From Persicaria tinctoria (lineage: Eukaryota > Streptophyta > Magnoliopsida > Caryophyllales > Polygonaceae), in the NCBI GenBank assembly GCA_037127255.1, contig JBANSL010000004.1:85580627-85644626 (forward strand): DNA of 64,000 nucleotides, written 5' to 3'. The notes below the pieces were generated by a model. That model ran no database searches. It was given only the letters and a program-made list of their open reading frames with translations, and was not told the DNA's origin. Below are positions 10,680 through 21,974 of the stretch, piece after piece. Both the position numbers and the translations under genes were made by a program. Positions within the stretch are counted from its first letter, which is position 1. Each line of letters starts with the position of its first letter.

Positions 10680-13600
10680 ATGAGAAACCCCATCCCACCA
10701 GCACTGCCGCCGTGCCTCCTCCTCTTCCTCCTCCTTTTCACCTCCACCGCCAACGCTGAAGGCCTCACTAGAGGGAGCTTTCCGAAGGGATTCGTGTTCG
10801 GAACTGCCACGTCGGCCTACCAGGTGGAGGGCATGGCTAACAAGGACGGCCGAGGCCCTAGCATTTGGGACGCCTTTGTTAAGGTTCCCGGTAATACATT
10901 TTTATTATCCTTTACTGCATTCATTTGGCCTTGAAATTATATTATTTAAAAAAAGTATATATAATTAGATGTCTTGATGGATAAATTAATGAAACAATTA
11001 AAACATGTATTGGTGTTGGTGTACCAATAATAATCATAATTTAATTAGCTACATCATGTAAACTTAAGAATATTATTAATTACTGTATTTATGTAGACAT
11101 TTGAAAAAAAAAGTGTTGCTATATACACCGCAAATCACAAGATTAATAGGACGTGCAAGCCTTGTGTCAAAGGACGTGCAAACCTTTTAAATATAGCCGG
11201 AACTAAAAAAAAAAGTGTAATTTAATTTGGATGAAAAAAACAGGAGTGGAGGCCAATAATGCAACGGCAGATGTGACAGTGGACCAGTACCACCGCTACA
11301 AGGTCATCCCTCTTTTCCACTCTTCTCTTCTTTTCTTTTCTTTTACTGTATTTGCTGTGTTGTTTTCTCTGTAACGACTCCACAAATTTGCTCAGTAACT
11401 TCACATGACATGATAAACAAAGGATGAATTTTGTAATTTCTGCTTACCAATCTGCCATGCATGGGGATTTTTAACGTTTTCTAAATGAAATTTTCAAAAA
11501 AAAATAAATTTGGACACCCCACAAACCCTGCTTTTACGCGAGATTTACTGGGTTGTTGTTGGACACCATTGAATACTACCTTGAAGTGTGCTATGTTTGG
11601 GGTGTATAATTGAACTCAAGACCTCTTTATTCAAATTCTCACCTCATACCAACTAAGCTAAACACACTTGTTATTTGTTAATAATCTATTACTCTTTTTA
11701 ACTATTTTTACTCCTTAAATTATCAAAAATTATATAAAAAAATACATATTTTTAATTATTATTTTTACGTTTCCCTCCAGCTCAGGGGGCTCGAGTCACC
11801 GCATGCCCCCCTCCCTCCACCCCTACGAATGCATATACACTAATATATAGCTCTATCATACGAGCAGCCAAGTAAGGTTTATCTCATTTCATTCTAAAAC
11901 CAATTAGTAATAGAAGGAGAAGATTTATCTCATTTCCATCTATCAACAACATATCGCATTATATGAATTTGAAATACCTTAAATAAATATGCTTCTTCTA
12001 GTCCTATTTACTTGGTTTATCCTAGCAAAATTCGTATATCAGGCCTAAGTTGAAGTATGGACAACTTGAACTTCGACGCGTATCGTTTCTCCATCTCATG
12101 GTCCAGGATCTTCCCAGGTTAATCGATTCATTTTCTCATCCCCATTCATATTCCTTCCATTGTCGAATGCGCAACTGAAATTGGTTCAACTGATACTGCA
12201 GAAGGAACTGGGAAGGTGAATTGGAAGGGAGTTGCATACTACAATAGATTGATAGACTATCTGCTCAAGAAAGGTACCTTGCGAAATCTCCATCATAGTT
12301 CATCTGTCATAAAATACAGTTAGCTAACGTCGACGACACTCCTTGCTTATTGTGTGCTCATAGGCATAACTCCGTATGCAAACCTTTACCACTATGATCT
12401 TCCACTGGCATTGGAAAAGAAGTACACTGGACTGTTAAGCCGACGAGTTGTGTATGTACCTTACAAGCATTCGACATTTACCTTCGTGTCTCAGTTTTAA
12501 ATGACTTGGTGTGGTCTGCAGAAAAGACTTTGCGGACTATGCAGAGTTCTGTTTCAAGACATTTGGGGACAGGGTGAAGAACTGGATGACCTTCAACGAA
12601 CCAAGAGTTGTCGCTGCTCTTGGCTATGACAATGGTCTTTTTGCCCCTGCGAGATGCTCCAAGCCGTTTGGAAACTGCACTGCTGGGAACTCCGCTACTG
12701 AGCCTTACATTGTGGCTCACAATCTGATTTTAGCTCATGCTTCCGCGGTTCAGAGATACCGGGAAAAATACAAAGTAAGACTACTTATTTCTAGTTCTTT
12801 ACAGTATATGTTAATGTTTTGCATAGCTAACTGTCCATCTTGTAATTTGTAGGAGAAACAGAAGGGTCGGATTGGAATTCTCTTGGATTTCGTATGGTAT
12901 GAGCCTCTTACGAGAGGGAAGGCAGACAACTTAGCTGCGCAAAGAGCTCGTGACTTCCATGTCGGATGGTAAGAAATCAATTCAACCACAGTTCATTCAT
13001 TCAACTTCACTGTTTAATTTCAAAAGTATGATCAATACTTAGTTTTTTGCTGCAGGTTTATACATCCAATTGTATACGGTGAGTACCCGAGAACAATGCA
13101 AGAAATTGTCAAAGAGAGGCTGCCTAAATTCACCGAAGAGGAGCGTAAGATGGTGAAGGGGTCAATGGATTTTGTGGGCATCAATCAGTATACAGCTTAT
13201 TACATGTACAATCCGCCTTTACAGAAGAAACCGGCACCTCTCGGTTACCAGCAGGACTGACATGCTGGATTTGCTTGTACGATATTCATCCCTCTTTTGC
13301 TGAATCATTTCCGATGTTGCCTAACATTGTTGTTTATTCACTTCCTTTATTCGCTAACTCTGCAGTTGCGAAGAACGGAGTACCAATCGGTCCAAGGGCA
13401 AATTCTTACTGGCTTTATGAGGTTCCATGGGGTCTGTACAAGGCGGTGACCTACATAAAAGAGCGCTATGGTAACCCGACAGTGATCTTGTCCGAAAATG
13501 GTAAGGAAAGGCGAAGAAATGTCATTGGATCTAAACATTCAGCATCAAACTAAAGATCCAAGTTTCGTTACAATGTAGGCATGGATGATCTGGGAAACGT

Positions 13601-13853
13601 CACCCTTCCAAAGGGGCTGCACGACACCAAGAGGATCAACTACTATAGAAGTTACCTTTCGGAACTAAAAAAGGCGATTGATGAGGGAGCCAATGTCGTA
13701 GGCTACTTTGCGTGGTCATTGCTAGACAACTTCGAGTGGAGATTAGGGTATACCTCAAGATTCGGAATAGTGTATGTTGATTTCAAGACCCTCAAGAGGT
13801 ACCCAAAAATGTCGGCCAACTGGTTCAAGAAGCTACTTAACCGACACAAGTAG
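10680..13853 (+). pseudogene. GH1 beta-glucosidase (BGLU44-like), ten exons, disrupted
   Basis: Glycoside hydrolase family 1: hydrolyses beta-glucosides, usually secreted or vacuolar. Exons inferred from GT-AG sites: 10680-10890, 11244-11302, 12043-12117, 12202-12273, 12364-12451, 12522-12774, 12853-12968, 13056-13276, 13366-13500, 13579-13853. Exon 1 encodes a hydrophobic signal peptide and the [15 protein letters not shown] start of the GH1 barrel. The acid/base motif TFNEP (Glu codon 12598-12600) and the nucleophile motif LSENG (Glu 13494-13496) are both kept. The gene looks dead: the start of exon 3 has TAA at 12046-12048 and a one-base loss just after it, and exon 8 has TGA at 13258-13260 where Trp is expected, upstream of the nucleophile. 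All other splice junctions and frames are intact, so inactivation is recent. Many older shards of the same gene lie downstream. Confidence 0.88.
11600..11665 (-). repeat. tRNA-derived SINE-like head in beta-glucosidase intron 2
   Basis: On the minus strand a perfect box-A-like word TAGCTTAGTTGG (about 11649-11660) is followed about 40 nt later by a box-B-like word GAGTTCAATT (about 11609-11620). The spacing and order fit a Pol III promoter of a tRNA-derived SINE. No clear poly-A tail or target duplication was seen. Confidence 0.4.
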
Positions 13854-14012
13854 TAAGACTAATTTGCAGTGTAGGGCAACTTGAATCACGATAAGCTACA
13901 AAAATGCCCCAGCTAAATAAAATTTTCCCTCCTTTACTGCAATTGAGAAAGCAACTTAGGAGGCTCTGAACTAAGATGAGTGTTAAAAAGTTTTCCCTCA
14001 TGCTTTTCTGCA

Positions 14013-14397
14013 ACAAGAAGATATAATTGTTGGAAGAGATGAAGATAAGGTTCGCATCATCAATTTGTTGATCCCTATGGATAAAGAAGAGAACTCTAGT
14101 CATCGAAGCTTTTCTGCTGTTGCCGTCATTGAGTTTGGAGGATTGGGAAAGACCGCTTTAGCTAAATTTGTGTGTAACGATGAGAGATTGAAACAAGGTT
14201 TTGAAGTGCACCTCTGGGCTTGTATAAATTACCTGTCCAATCTGGAGCAAGTCATAAAAGAAATCATAGCATCTAAAGTAGAAGAAAAGAAGATTGACCT
14301 TAATCTGCAGATGTTGCAAGAGAAGGGGTATTATAGGTGGGAAAATGTTTCTAATCGGTTTGGATGATGTTTGGGATAATAATTCAGGACATTGGCC
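14013..14397 (+). pseudogene. NBS domain fragment of a CC-NBS-LRR gene
   Basis: The translation gives the P-loop FGGLGKTALAKFVCND, then LWACINYLSNLEQ and the LQEK region, closely matching residues 165-295 of the main NBS-LRR at 21975. A five-base loss near 14325 shifts the frame before the kinase-2 motif, which is still readable as LDDVWD in another frame. The fragment starts abruptly 160 bp after the beta-glucosidase stop and ends where copia sequence begins at about 14398. No coiled coil or LRR is attached. Confidence 0.85.
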
Positions 14398-15480
14398 ACT
14401 TGTGAGGCAAATATCGCGCTCCACCGACAGTTTCCCAGTCCTCCACCGAAGCTGAATATCGCGCTCTTGCTAATGCCACTTGTGAGGCGATTTGGACACA
14501 AATCCTACTGGCGGATCGACTTAGGTATCTTCCTCCCCAACCTCCGGTTCTATGGTGTGACAATATTGGTGCAACTTACCTTGCAATGAACCCGGTGCTT
14601 CACCACAAGATCAAACATCTCTCCCTTGATTACCACTTTGTTCGTGAACGTGTTGCCTCTGATGCCCTCCGCGTTGCTTTTGTGTCCTCCAAGGACCAGT
14701 TTGCAGACTCACTGACAAAGCCTTTACCCAGTGTTCTAAAAATCGCGCCTAGGCGCCGCCTAGGCACCGCCTGGGCGCTAGGCGGGAGGCCACCTAGGAA
14801 TTTTTACGCCTAGGCGGGCCTCTAGGCGGATTTTCGCCTAAACACTACCTTGTCCCGCCTAGGCGCCGCCTAGACCCCGCCTAGTGCCGCCTAGACCCCG
14901 CCTAGCCCGACGATTATTTAATTTTAGCTTATAGACATGTGAATAGTCGACTTAGGGTTTTTTTATCCCATAAGTAGGGATGTATTTGCTTTTGAGTCAA
15001 ATCTATGGTTTTGGATTTTAGGAGGCTTAGAGTCGCTAGTCGGACACGTATTTTTGCGTTTATTCACTTTATTGTTAGTTAAGGACCACAAATTTGGGTT
15101 TATAAGTGATATTATAGATTATTATTGCATTATATGAATTATTGATATATGTTATTTGTTAAAATATAAAGAAACAATCATGTTTGTTCTATGTCCGCCT
15201 AGGCGCTGCCTAGACACCCGCCTAGCCGGCCACCCACCGCCTAGCGGCCGCCTAGCGCCTTTTAGAACATTGCCTTTACCTATGCCTTCATTTTTGAAGA
15301 ATCGATCCAATCTCGGCCGACTTGAGCTCGGATCGCAGGGGGGTGATAGGACTCCACCCATTGTAAGCCCAATGGAGCAGCCCAGCAAATAGAATCTCGT
15401 ATTTACATACATGTATACAGCTGGTGGCACTTGTCGTTTAGCATTTTGTAGTGCTCAGACACTCCTGATTATGTATAACT
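14398..15480 (+). mobile_element. Ty1/copia RNase H and 3' end fragment, split by an hAT MITE
   Basis: The plus-strand translation contains [40 protein letters not shown] and [14 protein letters not shown], all conserved RNase H and C-terminal copia motifs. A purine run AGGGGGG followed by TG at 15344 looks like the polypurine tract and 3' LTR start. The RT and everything 5' is missing. The coding part resumes after the MITE (14729-15272) with PLPMPSFLKNRSNL. It is related to the degenerate copia at 39822-44944. Confidence 0.8.
14729..15272. mobile_element. hAT-type MITE with GCCTAGGCG-rich ends
   Basis: The termini are CAGTGTTCTAAAA on the left and TTTTAGAACATTG on the right. A perfect 8 bp duplication CCTTTACC flanks it (14721-14728 and 15273-15280), the hAT signature. 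Both ends are packed with CGCCTAGGCG and CCGCCTAG palindromic words, and the centre is AT-rich. No ORF. It inserted into copia coding sequence and so is younger than that copy. Confidence 0.92.
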
Positions 15481-15589
15481 TATACCCTCCTGTTTGTAAC
15501 AATTTGTCAAATCACAAACTTTACAAAATTTGTTCATGAATGCTTTTGGAATTGTCAATTATCAACATATCAATATTATTCACATGAAC

Positions 15590-16925
15590 GAAAAGTTAAC
15601 ATCTCATTCAAAAACAAATATTCTGCTCTAAATTAAGAGTGGTATTTCATATTTGTGTCCTCGGCTCCTCGCCAGAAAAATAAATTGCTGATTATGACAG
15701 ATTTCTGTTTGAAGACATTCGAGGATAGGGTGAAAGCCACGAGTCGCTGATTTTCCTGGATATAACAATTGCTTTTTGGTCGCAGCTGTCAGGAAGTCGT
15801 TTAGAGCTTTGTGGCTCACAGCCTTATTTGTATCATGCTGCTGCTATTTTGAGATATATAACATGAAAACCACCAACAAGGAAGGCATCTACTAATTAGC
15901 AACAACAGACAACATATGGTGAATGCCTGAAAGGTGGCTCGTTAGATCTGATCATGTTTCAGCTAGCTTTGGTTTCTTTGGATTATGACCAACAGGCAAC
16001 AATAGTTTGGGTAGTAATATTATTTCGATCACAAAGTGGCTAATAAAGTTGTATTCGTCATGGATGGTGGCGTTGGCAAGGCTAAACCAGATAAAACATA
16101 ACATCTTTCTTTCTCTTTGGGGAAAAACACAAAGCTAGAGTTTTCTTCTTTTCAGTACACAAACTTTTTTTTGTATATTGATCAGTTTTTTAATTTTTGA
16201 TTGTTGATTAGATCGATCTGGTGAGAAGTTTCCAAGATATGGACTAAGGTCCTCGTTCATCTGTCATGAGCAAGCTTCATGACAAAACACTGAAAAAGCA
16301 CCATCAGTCCATTTATGTTTCTCTTTTAATTTTGTAACAAAACAAGTAACCTAACCTGTCTCGTTGCTTGCCAAATCGAGGGGGGTCCAATGGTTAAAAC
16401 TTTGAGTTTGAATATCGATCTGTTCATGAATTCCATGACCAATTTACTGTACTTGGCTTTTAGCAGGGTTATGCATCCATAATGCATATATTGTGAGTGA
16501 TGACTACCTGAAAACAATGAAAGAAATGGCCAAGGAGAAGCTGCCTAATTTCACTAAAGTGGAACTTTAGATTGTGAAAGAGGTCTATTGGCGTTGAGGA
16601 CAGCAATCAGTCATTTTGTCCAAGATGGTAACCCTTCATTTTGTCAAAGAATATGGCGAGACTCTTGCATAGAACTTAAGTTTTGTATACTCCAACTAAT
16701 CAACTATACAACAATATGTTGTTTAAAGGGTTCATTGTCTTTTATATTGTAGGTATGGATAATCCCACAAGTGTTTTTGGCCATCACAGGACACTGAAGC
16801 AACCAACTTCTATGCACATGTACAGATATACTACATGAGAAGTAACAAGGGAGCCAACATCAATGACTACATTGCTGGACAACTTCAAGAGTGGAGATTT
16901 GAAGATCCTGAGAGCCACTTAGAGT
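15590..16925 (+). pseudogene. Decayed beta-glucosidase shards (exons 6, 8 and 10)
   Basis: At 15690-15845 the DNA follows exon 6 of the gene at 10680 (ATTTCTGTTTGAAGACATT..., then GTGGCTCACA). At 16495-16620 it follows exon 8 (the region encoding KEMAKEKLPNFTKVE and AINQ). At 16745-16925 it follows exon 10 (GGATAATCCCAC... and ACAACTTCAAGAGTGGAGATT). Order and orientation match the gene, but there are many stops and indels and the intervening exons are lost. This is module copy 1 of a repeated shard unit that ends in an hAT tail. Confidence 0.75.
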
Positions 16926-17340
16926 CTTCAACTCCTATGTCCACGGCAATTAGTGAAAGAGCAAGTAGGCATTCATAGATTAATTCAACTTATATTGACC
17001 CTTCGTATGCTATGTCCATGGCAACTAGTGAAAGAGCATTTTCAGCAATGAATACGATTAAAGCAAGGCTTTGAAATAGAATGGAGGATGACTTTTTGAC
17101 GGATAGTATGATTGTCTACATTAAGAAGAAGATTTTTAAGAGCTTTGATTCTTATTGTATACTTGATAACATTATCTCTTTGGAAGAGTGTAGAGTTCAA
17201 TTAAAAAATAAATTTTGGTAGAGGCCGGGTTTAGGCATATGTCCCTTTCACTTGTAATTTACATTTATAATTAATGAAATAGGTGTGGGGAATGAGCCAC
17301 CTGGCATGACCGGGTTCCGAACCCGGTCTACAAGAGGCTA
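16926..17340 (+). pseudogene. hAT transposase C-terminal dimerisation fragment with 3' tail
   Basis: Bases 17012-17221 translate as MSMATSERAFSAMNTIKARL, one in-frame TGA, then NRMEDDFLTDSMIVYIKKKI and on to a terminal TAG. This is the hATC dimerisation domain, whose SERAFS and NRM.D.FL motifs are diagnostic. An imperfect duplicate of its start lies at 16937-16968. The 3' tail to 17340 includes the GGTGTGGGGAATGAGCC motif shared with copies at 1, 51300, 56700 and 59090. No DDE catalytic part remains. Confidence 0.82.
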
Positions 17341-18160
17341 ATAGTCTTCTTTCGGAGGCAATTTGCAAGTTTCTTCTTCACCTCCATCATTCCCCGAACA
17401 GCGCCTTCCGGAGATCAATGTAAGCGAGTTTATTTTTTTTATTTTTTTATTTTAAATTTGTTCTGGTGTGATTTATTTTAAATTTGTGCGGTTGGGAATT
17501 GAGTATTTTGAATGTCTAATAATAATGCACATAAGTTTGACAAAATGCTCAAGTGAAATTGGTGGAGCTGTTGGGAAGGTTGTGATATTCTACGATCAAT
17601 TTAGAGAGGGTAAGGCCTAGAACCAATAAAAGATGTAAGTACGGTAGAGGAGGGGATGTTATAACTATCCTAGTGCCTTTATGTTGTGATTTTTGGGAAG
17701 GGTTTGTGGCGAAATCAGAAAGTATAGATTGGTTAGGCAGGCCAGCTAAGGTGAACAGTCAGATATTAAACTTGCAGTAATAATATATCTATAGAACCAT
17801 TACAAGCAGATCAAGTAAAAGAGGAAGGACATGGGTTGGGAATGGCATAACCACTACGCTAACCCTTACCTCCCATCTAGCTAATTGAGCAAGTTCATGG
17901 GTTACCTCATTTCCATTCCTGAACAAAATGTTCAGATCACTCTTATCACAAAGTAAAGCTAACTTTTGAATGACATCTACAGATCAAACTTCAATCCCAC
18001 CCTAACTTATCTTTGCAAATCAAGCCAGAATGGGGAGGGGGTTTTCAGTAGTTTATTTTCCAGCAATATATCAATTTTTTTTTAGGTTGGCTTCTGTCAT
18101 ACATATATCAAATTTCTGTTATACACATATCATTTTCCGATTAGTAAGCATCATTTAACT
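17341..18160. other. Intergenic stretch, nothing recognised
   Basis: AT-rich with poly-T runs and no open frame of note. No family recognised. Confidence 0.35.
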
Positions 18161-18164
18161 TAAT

Positions 18165-18640
18165 ATTGGGCTTGTTAAGACTGCTCATGACGTCAAGTCC
18201 ATTAGAGAGTCTCTAGATGAGATTTCAAAAAATATGCAGCAGGTCAAATTTATACAACAACAACAACAACAACCACTTCCTCTAGATCAAGCAGTTGCAA
18301 GAAAGAAAACTCATTCTTTTGTGCATGATCTAGAACTCTAGTGGCCAAAGCATTTCTGTGGTTGCGATCATTGGGTTTGGAGGATTGGGGAAGACTGCTT
18401 TAGCGCAATGTGCGATTTGTGTATAATGATGAGAGAGTAAAATAAGGTTTTGACGTGCATCTCTGGGATTTGTATAAATTACCTGTCCAATATATATATG
18501 GAGCAACTCTTAAAAGAAATCATAGCACCCCTGGGCTTGTATAAATTACCTGTCAAAGATGGGAAGTGAAGCAGGGATGCCATCTAAAGCCTTGCAGAGA
18601 CTTGTGTATTTGAAAATTGGAGTTGGGGGCTTGAAAAAGA
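18165..18640 (+). pseudogene. NBS-LRR shard: linker, P-loop and an LRR piece
   Basis: The DNA matches the main NBS-LRR from the end of the coiled coil (GACTGCTCATGACGTCAAGTC) through a CAA-expanded linker at 18258-18280 and the P-loop (GGTTTGGAGGATTGGGGAAG at 18373), then through the YLSN block. At about 18560 it jumps directly to an LRR piece matching about 24867 of the main gene (GGAAGTGAAGCAGGGATGCC). Several stops and frameshifts are present. An internal deletion joined the NBS to the LRR. Confidence 0.8.
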
Positions 18641-18779
18641 GTTGCAAAACCAATCATATATTAAAATTCCAACATAAAATATCTTCTAGTTTACATTTTT
18701 ATATCCATTATGGGCTGCCAATAGACTCAAAGCTCTGCAGCCCTGACTATGTTTTCATGACTAAAAACCCGGTATGTTA

Positions 18780-19110
18780 GTTCAATTCATCTTTGTTGTT
18801 TGCACTACCAAGTGCCACACATACTACGTATAAGAAAATTTACACCAGAGTGTGAATCCTAAATGTCCAACTAATGCTCAAAACAAAACAACAAAAATAA
18901 TGGTGAATTGATAGAGCTCTTCTAAGACACACGAAGTTTCAACTACTACTATTGTTATTTAAAAAAATATTATTGTTTGTAAAAAGACAACGTAGTAGTT
19001 GATGCCCTCCACATCAAAAGTGCTTTGAATTATTGTTAGTGATCCATCCTATTAACAAGAAAGAGATTGGTTGGCGCCTTAGAGGAATTTTTTTATCTAT
19101 AAAAATAAAA
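18780..19110 (+). repeat. Duplicate of the upstream region of the main NBS-LRR gene
   Basis: The sequence GTAGTAGTTGATGCCCTCCA and its surroundings (about 18990-19090) recur at 21680-21785, just upstream of the NBS-LRR at 21975, including the shared GGCGCCTTAGAGGAAT word. It marks an older tandem copy whose coding part survives only as fragments at 19125 and 19432. No promoter motif is claimed. Confidence 0.65.
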
Positions 19111-19124
19111 TAGGTAATGTAATT

Positions 19125-19260
19125 GCTTTCCCTCCAAGATGTTCCCTCCAAGATGTTGAGAAAAGGAAATCCAACGAGAATTTGGTACAGTCCTGGCTAT
19201 CCGACGTCAGGAAAATGATGTATGATATGCTGAAGATCCGTTTGATGCATTATTATGTTA
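19125..19260 (+). pseudogene. NBS-LRR coiled-coil (Rx-N) shard
   Basis: The translation includes DVEKRKSNENLVQSWLSDVR, matching residues 52-72 of the main gene. A 14 bp duplication (CCCTCCAAGATGTT twice at about 19130-19157) and a later frameshift break it. The aspartate-rich DADDLFDAL segment is lost by the shift. Confidence 0.78.
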
Positions 19261-19431
19261 CCTAACACACCATTAACCAACTAACACCACTATTCTTATA
19301 CTATATTATCCACCTAATTCTTATCTATAAAAATAAAATAGTTAATGTAATTGCTTTCCCTTAACACACAACTAAGCAATCTGAATTTCAAACTCTTATA
19401 CTTTTGGCGGTTAGTCTGCTACCCTCCAACA

Positions 19432-19510
19432 ATGGTTGAGGCTGCTTTGGCCTCCACTGCGAAATCCGCCCTCCAACCTATTCTCATCAGTAACCCTTCC
19501 GCCTTTGAAT
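19432..19510 (+). pseudogene. NBS-LRR N-terminus shard
   Basis: Begins MVEAALASTAKSALQ, the same start as the CC-NBS-LRR proteins here (MAEAAALTSLAKSALQLF). Homology ends after about 25 codons. A sister shard lies at 57449. Confidence 0.65.
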
Positions 19511-20640
19511 TTGGACCGACTGGAATTCAAATACTGAGCCTTACATTGTCGCTTACTGTCTGATTTGTTTCACTGATGGAAATGGCAGTGCCAGGAACAC
19601 GGCTGATGAGCCCTCGATATAGGTTTTATAATAGGATGCAGTTAAGGTTTGAATGAAATCACACTATAAAACTTTTGTTGGACTGCACAAGTGTTTTCCT
19701 GAAAATCTATGCATTTGAAGGTTGTTTGAGTTAAAGAGCATATGGTTAGTCCTCCTTGTTCCCTCATCACATTAAAGTGACCACTTTGTAAATTTTGGGT
19801 TGTTGAATCAGATCTGAAGAATATTATGGGGATAATTGCAACAGTCGGGAGTTGGGGCAAAGGAGTTCATGGACGCAGGGCTGATTGTAAACAGGATCTG
19901 GTAAATTTGCCATGTCAATTAGGAGTTCATGGAGGCGGGGCTTGGTCACTCTACCTGAATTATTATAAGAACAGGTCTATGATCTATATAATTAAGCTCC
20001 TTGCCTATAGAAGTTACATTGTATTGGTAGAGTGTGATTATCAAGTACCAGAGCTTCTCTACTTTCCTGATCTATATTTCCTGCTTCAGCTAGCTGAACA
20101 ATGTGACGATCTTACGAAGATGCTCTTGAGTTCGTTAGCTTCCCAATATTACGTTCAAGTAGGAAATTTTGCCAGTTTCCTGAGCCCCTAATAAGCTATT
20201 ATATTGAATCCTGTTCAATACACAACACTTTGATGCTTCTCTCTTTATCCTTATAATTTAAGGACTATAAGTATTTTGTAATTTAATAAGCATCTATTTA
20301 ACATGTTAAGCGGTCTCTTAGGACCTCTTCTTCTGGATTCGGGAAAATTAAGGTATCATGATGAATTCATACTTTGAATCCTGTCCTGTCTCCGGATCAT
20401 GGCCCTAATTAATCTTCCAAGGTTAAAGATTTTAATCATCTCAGGCCAGTTCTTGATCTTTTAATTCACCAAATTTATGGAATTTTTTTCATTAACGTAC
20501 GCTTTTGAAAGTGTCACCTATCAACACGGTGTCTCTTGTTGTTATTTTTATCCAATATTCTCTTGGAATGTTCACTTTTTACATGGCAAGATAAAACTCA
20601 TCAACTTTATATGGAATTTTTTCATTAAAGCATGATGCTT
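19511..20640. repeat. Unidentified dispersed repeat
   Basis: The word GGGGATAATTGCAACA and surrounding sequence (19800-19950) recur near 29815 and 30880 and partly at 57528. A 121-codon open frame at 19826-20191 starts inside it, but it is not conserved among the copies and has no recognisable motif, so it is not called as a gene. The origin of the repeat is unknown. Confidence 0.4.
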
Positions 20641-21440
20641 ATTCAATGTATTCATCCAATTGCTTTTCCTGGCTATTACAATTGCTTTTTGGTCAATAAG
20701 CCAACATAGTTTTAATCTGCCTTATTGACGCATGATGATGCTGTTTGTTAACTTCACCTGCATACTTGTTGATCTAGTTTGTACATGAAAAGAACAGAGT
20801 TCCAATTGGTCGAAGCTAACCTCAAGTCGATTGACAAGGGAGCCAACGCCATAGGCTATTTCTGTTGAGATCGGGGTAAACCTCAAATCGACCCTCAAGA
20901 GGTACATGTAACAAGATTTCATCTGTCATGAGCAAGGTAGATGCTTTCACATTGGTGTTGAATTGAAAAAGCATTATCACACTTCATTTATGTTTCTCTT
21001 TTAATTTTGCAAGTAATAACCTAACCTGACGTAGCTCGTTGCTTACCAGATGGAGGAAAGGAAGCTAGAGAACCTAGCTGCTACACAAACGGTAAAACGT
21101 TTTGAGTTTGATTATCTATTCATGAATTCCATGACCGATATATTTTCCTTGCTTTTAGCTGCAGGTTTATGCATGATATCCAACATCTGTATCTACTCCA
21201 AATATACAACAATATGTTGTTTAAAGGGTTGATTGTCTTTTATATTGTAGGTATGGATGATCCCACAAGTGTTTATAGGCATCGCAAGACACCGATCAAG
21301 GGACCAACTTCTACAGATACTATATATCAAGAGGTTACATTGTTGGTAAAGAACTCTCAACCTTGGAAGAAAATGGCACATGCTCTACCAGAAGGACAAA
21401 AGGCTCTGCACTTTAGAGATTGGTTATGCATATGATCTTA
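20641..21440 (+). pseudogene. Decayed beta-glucosidase shards (exons 7, 9 and 10)
   Basis: At 20770-20910 an exon 9 piece (AACAGAGTTCCAATTGG) is fused to an exon 10 piece (ATTGACAAGGGAGCCAAC, then CCTCAAGAGGTACATG). At 21035-21095 an exon 7 piece encodes ENLAATQ. At 21245-21300 the exon 10 start (GGTATGGATGATCCCAC) follows its intron. The order is scrambled relative to the gene, and stops are frequent. Confidence 0.65.
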
Positions 21441-21974
21441 GAAAGACAATTATTAATGATCTGTTTTACCACAACAGAAAGCCAATTGATTGATGTGGAG
21501 CCTCCCACAGAGGATTAGGATTAGGATCTACCCAATTGTACTACATCAGTTGTTTAATTATTTGCACTACCAAGGGCCAATTAGGCACATATAAGAAAAC
21601 TTACACCAGATTATAACAATCCTAATGGTGAATAGCGTGAGAAACAGAGTCAAAAAGATAATATTGTTTGTAAAAAGAGGGAACGTAGTAGTTGATGCCC
21701 TCCACATCAAAAGTGCTTTGAACTGTTGTTAGTGATCCATCCTATTAAGAAAAAAGAGAGATTAGTGGGCGCCTTAGAGGAATCAATGCTTTAATTACTT
21801 TAGTTAGTGGCTGCCAAAGACCAATCATAATTGCTTTCCTTTGTCAATTATACTTAATTTATTAAATGGTAAATTACATCTTGAACATCATTAAGGCAAT
21901 ATTTAAGCACTACACTTTGCAATTGCTCTCTCATTTCCATTCCCCTTTGAGTTTGAGTTTCCACTCTCCAAACC

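Noticed and set aside
19826..20191. 121-codon open frame as a gene
   Set aside because: It starts in a dispersed repeat, has no motif, and the frame is not kept in the copies at 29.8 and 30.9 kb.
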